From Luidia sarsii (Eukaryota; Echinodermata; Asteroidea; Paxillosida; Luidiidae), in NCBI GenBank assembly GCA_949987565.1, contig OX465104.1:26983939-27047938 (forward strand): 64,000 nucleotides of DNA, read 5' to 3'. The position numbers and the translations under genes were made by a program. Under the pieces are notes generated by a model. It made no database searches, had not been told where the DNA came from, and was given only the letters and a program-made list of their open reading frames with translations. Position 1 is the first letter of the stretch. Every line of letters starts with the position of its first letter. Positions 58,339-64,000 of the stretch are shown here, piece after piece.

Positions 58339-58550
58339 AATGGACAACCTATGGACACCCAGGTGCAGCCAGATATCAGCTTTTCATCAGAGGCAGTGGA
58401 GAGGGACTTCAACTGGACGGCAGCCACGACCACTTCTTGAAAATTTAATTGGATCTTGGATATAACTTTAGATTATCCTTATTTTTTGTTTTATTAAAAT
58501 TAATTCAAGTAGTTCATTGTATAATAAAAATAGAAGAGTTTCTCTGTGTT
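58339..58550 (+). other. Terminal exon-like segment T3 with AATAAA, copy 3
   Basis: Copy of 45669-45880, with AATAAA at 58523-58528. It would end the unit that begins near 47.7 kb and contains block IV. Confidence 0.5.
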
Positions 58551-60360
58551 TTTTTTGAAAACTAGTTTTCAACACTTATCCAAATTACATCCTCCAACCG
58601 CAGACATTGTTTCTTCTCTCTCTCCTATCTTTGCACCCATATCTTCTCTCAGCCAGGTCAATCATTGACCTATCTCTTTCATTTTTTTTGCACCAACATC
58701 TTTCTCTCTACTCTCTCCCACCAATTGCACTCTTGCACTGTCATCCTCAATGCATAGAAGAAACAAAGCCTGCTTGGTCATAGATTGATGGGATGATATT
58801 CTGAAATGATCATCTCAAAAGCAAAAGAAAAACTGAAGTACTTTGAGCAATCAAACAAATGTGTGTACCACAGAGAAACTTGTTTATGGTTAATAATTAT
58901 GGTATTGTTGTAATTATGGTAATAGAATTTAAATAATTAGTGTTAATTAAGGTGGTACTTATATGTATTTAATCAAATCAGTCAATTGGCCAAAAGAAGT
59001 ATCTTCTCTCATCAGCTGTTCTAAGCTATGATGATTATAAAATATCACAATTTGTTCTGTACAGAATATTAAAAGTTGAGATTGTTTAATGCTCATTTTA
59101 AGTTTTAAGTAATATTGATAAATATTCATGACATTATGTAAACAGTACTGTTGATGTAGTAAGAAGCCCCTTTGACTTGGAGCTGTAATGCTTGATCGCT
59201 CTCAGGAGGGTCGGAAAGGAATTTTCAGATCATTTTTTTTGCTTTGAATGTTTGATCTGTTTTTCGCCTTTCCCAGGTCAAAGAGGGCACCCTTTATCAT
59301 ACCGCTGGGAGCTATTGAATGTATAAAGGATTTCATTATGATGTATAAGTGATAACTGAAAAGCTCTAACAAAGCCAACTTAATTCACAATAAAGAAATT
59401 GAAAAATTTGAAACTGATATCATTTTAATCTCCACTTTTTTGGGGTCATTTGATTTGTTGGTTTTTAAATATTTTAAGTGCTTAAAGTAGTAGTTCATTT
59501 TGAGATGATTTTGGAGGCACTTTGACCACAATTTGTTGTATTAATTCATAAACTTTTATACACAATTGGTAACCCACATTACCCTGTCTGGTGGCTTTTC
59601 AAAGGAATCAACAGCATTACGTCACTATAGTCACATCCGCTAAGTCGAGTTGAAAAATTATTGGGTTGTTTTGATGAATATTATAGCCAAGTTGAAGAAA
59701 ACTGTCTGATCTTGGAATTATGATCATTCTGTCTAAATGCAATTACTTCAAAATTAAACTGATCACTGGGAACTGCTAAAATCAAAATGGAAAATTACTA
59801 AGAAAAATTTGACCAGACCGACACTGGAATGGAAGACCTCTGGTTTTGCGAACTACTCTCTTACCATCTGAATATCTCCATGCACGGACCACGCCCCTGT
59901 TTTCATTCAGACTAATAAACAACCAATTGTTGCAAATCTCAGGATGCAACGTTTTCAATTTAAGTCAAATGAATAAATAAAGGAAAGACATGACTATTAA
60001 CTTTTTTTTATTTTTTTATTATGATGAACATGTATAGGCCTAAGTGATAATATCTGAAGCTGGAAGAATGTCAACTTAATTATTCACGGTACAGAAATTG
60101 AACAATTGTTCATCTGCTAAGTTTGGGTTGTTTACTATTCGTTTTCAGAATGGGTGCAAACGGGCATCTCGTAGGAACCAATGCGTGCAAAATGAACCCA
60201 CAAAAAGGATCCGCTGCTGTTCACTCCCCTTTAAGCTTTCTTGGTGGCGCTCTTTACAATTAACAGTCTGCCTGATGACGACTTCCCAACCGTTGGTGGC
60301 GCTCTTTACAATTTACAGTCTGCCCGACTGACAACTTCCCAACTATTGGTGGCGCTATCA
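58551..60360. other. AT-rich spacer, copy 3
   Basis: Copy of 45881-47690. No gene recognised. Confidence 0.65.
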
Positions 60361-60377
60361 AGTTTGTTTTGATCAGA

Positions 60378-60514
60378 CAGGCGGCCATTTTCAATTTTGC
60401 TGAACTCAAAGTTAGTAGAATTCCTCGACAGTTTGATGTTTACCTCCTTAATAAACTCACTCATGTTGCTATAATCCACATTACTGTTTGAGACCCATCC
60501 AGGAGTACAGTCAT
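60378..60514 (+). promoter_or_regulatory. Promoter / first-exon-like segment, copy 3
   Basis: Copy of 47708-47844, with donor GTGAGT at 60515. The downstream unit continues beyond the window. Confidence 0.4.
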
Positions 60515-60597
60515 GTGAGTTTTTGACTTTATTTTATACCTTTATCAAGTTTTTGAAGCCGATTTCGCCTGGTTGCGACAGTCGCAGTGCCAGTCTC

Positions 60598-61742
60598 AGT
60601 CCGAGTAACTTGGACCCTTACAATCGCTTTTATTTTTTATTTTGAGGGAGTCGGACGATAGTAGGGTCCAAGGAATCCTGCTATGAAACTCGATAAACTG
60701 ACTGTGTTCGACTCCATGACTACCCCCGACCTAAACCCCCAGATTTTACCCCGAAAACACCCGTGAAACAGTCCCAAGCACCCATCTTTGGATTAAGTGA
60801 GAATTATTGATTTCAATACTGGTCATTTGTTTTACTCACGTTTGCGGCGGCCATCTTTGATTTCAAATCGAAACGGTAAATGTTTACACATAAATCGATG
60901 ATGTTTTGACAGGTCTGTGTGCGCAGTGGGTCTGTTTGAGTATGTGTGCGCACACACGCGTTGACTTCAATTGTCGCGCAAAACGTCATCGATTTGACTA
61001 GAACCGAGTTAGTTAAAGACCGAGTTGACTGACACCCATCCTACATTTAGGTTGTCGAGGGTCGGAGACCTGAGGGTTACGGACCGCTATGTACACAAAT
61101 CTGGAGAACTTTGTGTATTCAGAATTTTTCAGTCCCTTGTGTCCCGAATCCCGATTTCTCCCTTTTTTCATCCTTTTGAAAATCAACACACACAATCTAA
61201 GGACATGGATGTGATCTCAAATAAACATGACTCACTGAAACACTGCCTGAAAAAATCTGTCAACATCTGCACCAGGTTCAGCATCTGAACCTGGCTCCTC
61301 AAGCAATCATCATCATGTAGACGGCTATTTCCTGTGTTGCAACTTGCAATAACAGTACTTACATGCGTGATGCGCACACAGTGTGCAGGTCATCGGCCTG
61401 TGAATAGCAGACTTGTACACTACCCGTACAAGCATGCACGTACACGTAGTGTACATGTTCATGTACATGTACACTGTACATGCACACGCTGTATGCTGTT
61501 CATGAAGTGCAGGTGGTTGTGGTCGCTGGAGTGTTTAGGTAACACTTTTGTTTTGATCAGCGACACAAGGAAAAGTTTCTGCTGATCTGTTGCTAAGATC
61601 TTCCTGATCATGCTGATATCTTACAATTTGATTGAGTCTGCTCAATTTCATCAAGTCTCCTCTTCACAGGGCGATGACCTACCGCTGCACAAAAATTTCA
61701 ATTTCAAAAAAAGGCGACTTGTAAGGTCCCATTACTCGGACT
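60598..61742. mobile_element. Foldback/TIR transposon-like element, copy 3
   Basis: Copy of 47928-49072, carried along by the 12,670-bp duplication and not an independent insertion. Confidence 0.65.
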
Positions 61743-61912
61743 AGGCTTAGCCATGTTATCCCACAATTTATGTACATTTACTGTTTAAAGTTAAGTAGTG
61801 CACTGGGCTTTATATTATATGCATTAGTGATTACCATTGTTTATAAAAACCAATGCAATTCTAATCCTTTGCTTTATTTTTCCTCTCTATTGCTAGTGGT
61901 GACTTAATGCCT

Positions 61913-64000
61913 TCAGTCAACTCCTGCAACATCAACCCTCCAAACGAAACTGCCTTCTGTCGACTCTTTCGACAGCCACCCTCCAAAAGAAACTGCTGTC
62001 CAACAACTCCTGCGACGGCAACCCTCTAAATGAAACTGCCGTCTGTCAACTCCTTTGATGGCCACCCTCCAAACGAAAATGGCGTCCCTTAACTTCTAAG
62101 ATGTCAACCCTCCAAACAAAACTGTCTTCTGTTGACTCCTGGGACGGCCACCCTTTCAAACGAATCTGCCGTCCGTTGACGCCTGCAACGGCAACCCTCA
62201 AAATGAAACTACCGTCCATCAACTCCTTCCACGGCCACACTCCAAATGAAACTACCGTCCATCAACTCGTTCCACGGCCACCCTCCAAACGAAACTGTCG
62301 TCCGTCGACTCCTGCGATGGCAACCCTCCAAAAGAAACTGTCGTCCGTCGACTCCTGCGACGGCAATCCTCCAAACAAAACTGTTGTCCATCGACTTCTG
62401 TGACGGCAACCCTCCAAACCAAACTGTCGTCCATCGACTCCTGTGACGACAACCCTCCAAACCAAACTGTCGTCCATCGACTCCTGTGACGACAACCCTC
62501 CGAATGAAACTGTCGTTCGTCGACTCCTGTGACGACAACTGTCGACGTCTGTCGACTCCTGCGACGGCAACCCTCCAAACCAAACTGTCGATCGTCGACT
62601 CCTGCGATGGCAACCCTCCAAAAGAAACTGTCGTCCGTCGACTCCTGCGACGGCAATCCTCCAAACAAAACTGTTGTCCGTCGACTTCTGTGACGGCAAC
62701 CCTCCAAACCAAACTGTCGTCCGTCGACTCCTGTGACGACAACCCTCCAAACCAAGCTGTCGTCCGTCGACTCCTGTGACGGCAACCCTCCAAACCAAAC
62801 TGTCGTCCACCGACTCCTGTGACGGCTACCCTCCAAGCCAAACTGTCGTCCATCGAGTCCTGCTATGGCAACCCTCCAAACCAAACTGTCGTCTGTCGAC
62901 TCCTGTGACTGCAACCCTCCAAACGAAACTGTTGTCCTTGAGTCCTGTGACGGCAACCCTCCAAACCAAACTGTTGTCCATCGACTCCTGTAACGGCAAC
63001 CCTCCAAACCAAACTGTTGTCCATCGACTCCTGTGACGACAACCCTCCAAACCAAACTGTTGTCCATCGACTCCTGTGACGGCAACCCTCCAAACCAAAC
63101 TGTCGTCCATCGACTCCTGTGACGACAACCCTCCAAACCAAACTGTTGTCCATCGACTCCTGTGACGGCAACCCTCCAAACCAAACTGTTGTCCTCGAGT
63201 CCTGTGACGACAACCCTCCAAAGCAAACTGTTGTCCTCGAGTCCTGTGACGGCAACCCTCCAAACCAAACTGTCGTCTGTCGACTCCTGTGACGGCAACC
63301 CTCCAAACCAAACTGTCGTCCATCGACTCCTGTGACGGCAACCCTCCAAACAAAACTGTCGTCCATCGACTCCTGCGATGACAACCCTCCAAACGAAACT
63401 ATCGTTCGTCGACTCCTCTGACAACAACCCTCCAAAGGAAACTGCCGTCCATCAACTCCTGCGACGGCAACCCTCCAAAGCAAACTGTCGTCCATCGAGT
63501 CCTGCGATGGCAACCCTCCAAACCAAACTGTCGTCTGTCAACTCCTGCGATGGCAACCCTCCAAACAAAACTGTCGTCTTTCGACCCCTGCGATGGCAAC
63601 CCTCCAAACAAAACTGTCGTCTGTCGACTCCTGTGATGGCAACCCTCCAAACCAAACTGTCGATCGTCGACTCCTGTGACGGCAACCCTCCAAACCACAC
63701 TGTCGTCCATCGACTCCTGTGACGACAACTCTCCAAACCAAACTGTCGTCCTTCGAGTCCTGCGATAACAACCCTCCAAACGAAACTATCGTTTGTCGAC
63801 TCCTGTGACAACAACCCTCCAAAGGAAACTGCCGTCCATCGACTCCTTTCACGGCAACCGTCCAAACCAATTTGTCGTCCATCGACTCCTTTGACGACAA
63901 CCTTCCAAACCAAACTGTCGTCCTCGAGTCCTGTGACGGCAACCCTCCTAACCAAACTGTCGTCTGTCGACTCCTTTGACGGCAACCCTCCAAACAAAAC
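61913..64000. repeat. 43-bp minisatellite, block V (cut by window end)
   Basis: About 48 units, the same series as the start of block IV: edge-type to about 62310, then core-type. It is opened by the acceptor TCTATTGCTAG ending at 61896. Confidence 0.97.

Larger units (their letters stand above)
57367..64000. repeat. Second copy of the 12,670-bp duplication (cut by window end)
   Basis: 6,634 bp matching 44697-51330 without a difference that I could find. It contains the third spacer and the start of block V. The junction at about 57366 joins core-type repeat (TGTGACGACAACCC) to edge-type repeat (CAAACGAAACTGCCGTCC) inside one unit. Confidence 0.95.

Overview
This window looks like a marine invertebrate nuclear genome, possibly a deuterostome such as an echinoderm, hemichordate or amphioxus. 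The lineage is a low-confidence guess. It rests on metazoan-style splice and polyadenylation signals, GTACAT-rich microsatellites, foldback elements carrying a GCGGCCATCTT motif, and a fragment of an 'HPHGP' protein known to me from marine animals and fish. I see no bacterial gene, rRNA, tRNA or CRISPR array and no convincing conserved protein-coding gene apart from that fragment.

About half of the sequence is a 43-bp minisatellite in five blocks: 1-882, 5148-26909, 43699-44965, 49243-57635 and 61913-64000. Every long open frame in these blocks, up to 777 codons on the minus strand, comes from the repeat. The unit lacks stops on that strand, and because 43 is not a multiple of 3 the frame rotates through all three readings.

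The rest has a strikingly ordered plus-strand architecture. A spacer module of about 4.2 kb occurs three times (about 883-5147, 44966-49242, 57636-61912). Read left to right it holds a splice donor at the array's right edge, a small exon-like segment, a terminal exon-like segment with AATAAA, an AT-rich gap, a promoter/first-exon-like segment with a donor, a foldback transposon inside the following intron, and a 3' splice site that opens the next array. I infer that each array sits inside an exon of a plus-strand, probably non-coding, transcription unit that runs from one spacer into the next.

Between 28.1 and 45.9 kb lies a related unit. It has a promoter-like duplicated region (28138-28478), a foldback element, a hybrid exon (30593-30705), and a long inverted repeat enclosing the transposon-type ORF. 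A diverged module follows, interrupted by a G-rich minisatellite and about 220-bp repeats. Next come seven complete tandem copies of a roughly 1,076-bp module (35563-43102) and two partial ones. Each complete copy carries four exon-like segments (about 65, 88, 60 and 137 bp) whose GT/AG signals are kept in every copy although the segments are full of stop codons. The unit then enters a short 43-bp array through the head of the second exon type and ends in the shared terminal exons.

From 44697 onward a 12,670-bp block (spacer plus array) is repeated in direct tandem, and the second copy appears identical up to the window's end. This is either a very recent unequal exchange within the arrays or an assembly duplication. 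The most interesting biology is that exon tails and heads of the 1,076-bp module also form the two edges of the 43-bp arrays, so the minisatellite appears to have grown out of an exon. Its unit also contains a 7-bp inverted repeat showing a paired (compensatory) substitution between array edge and core.
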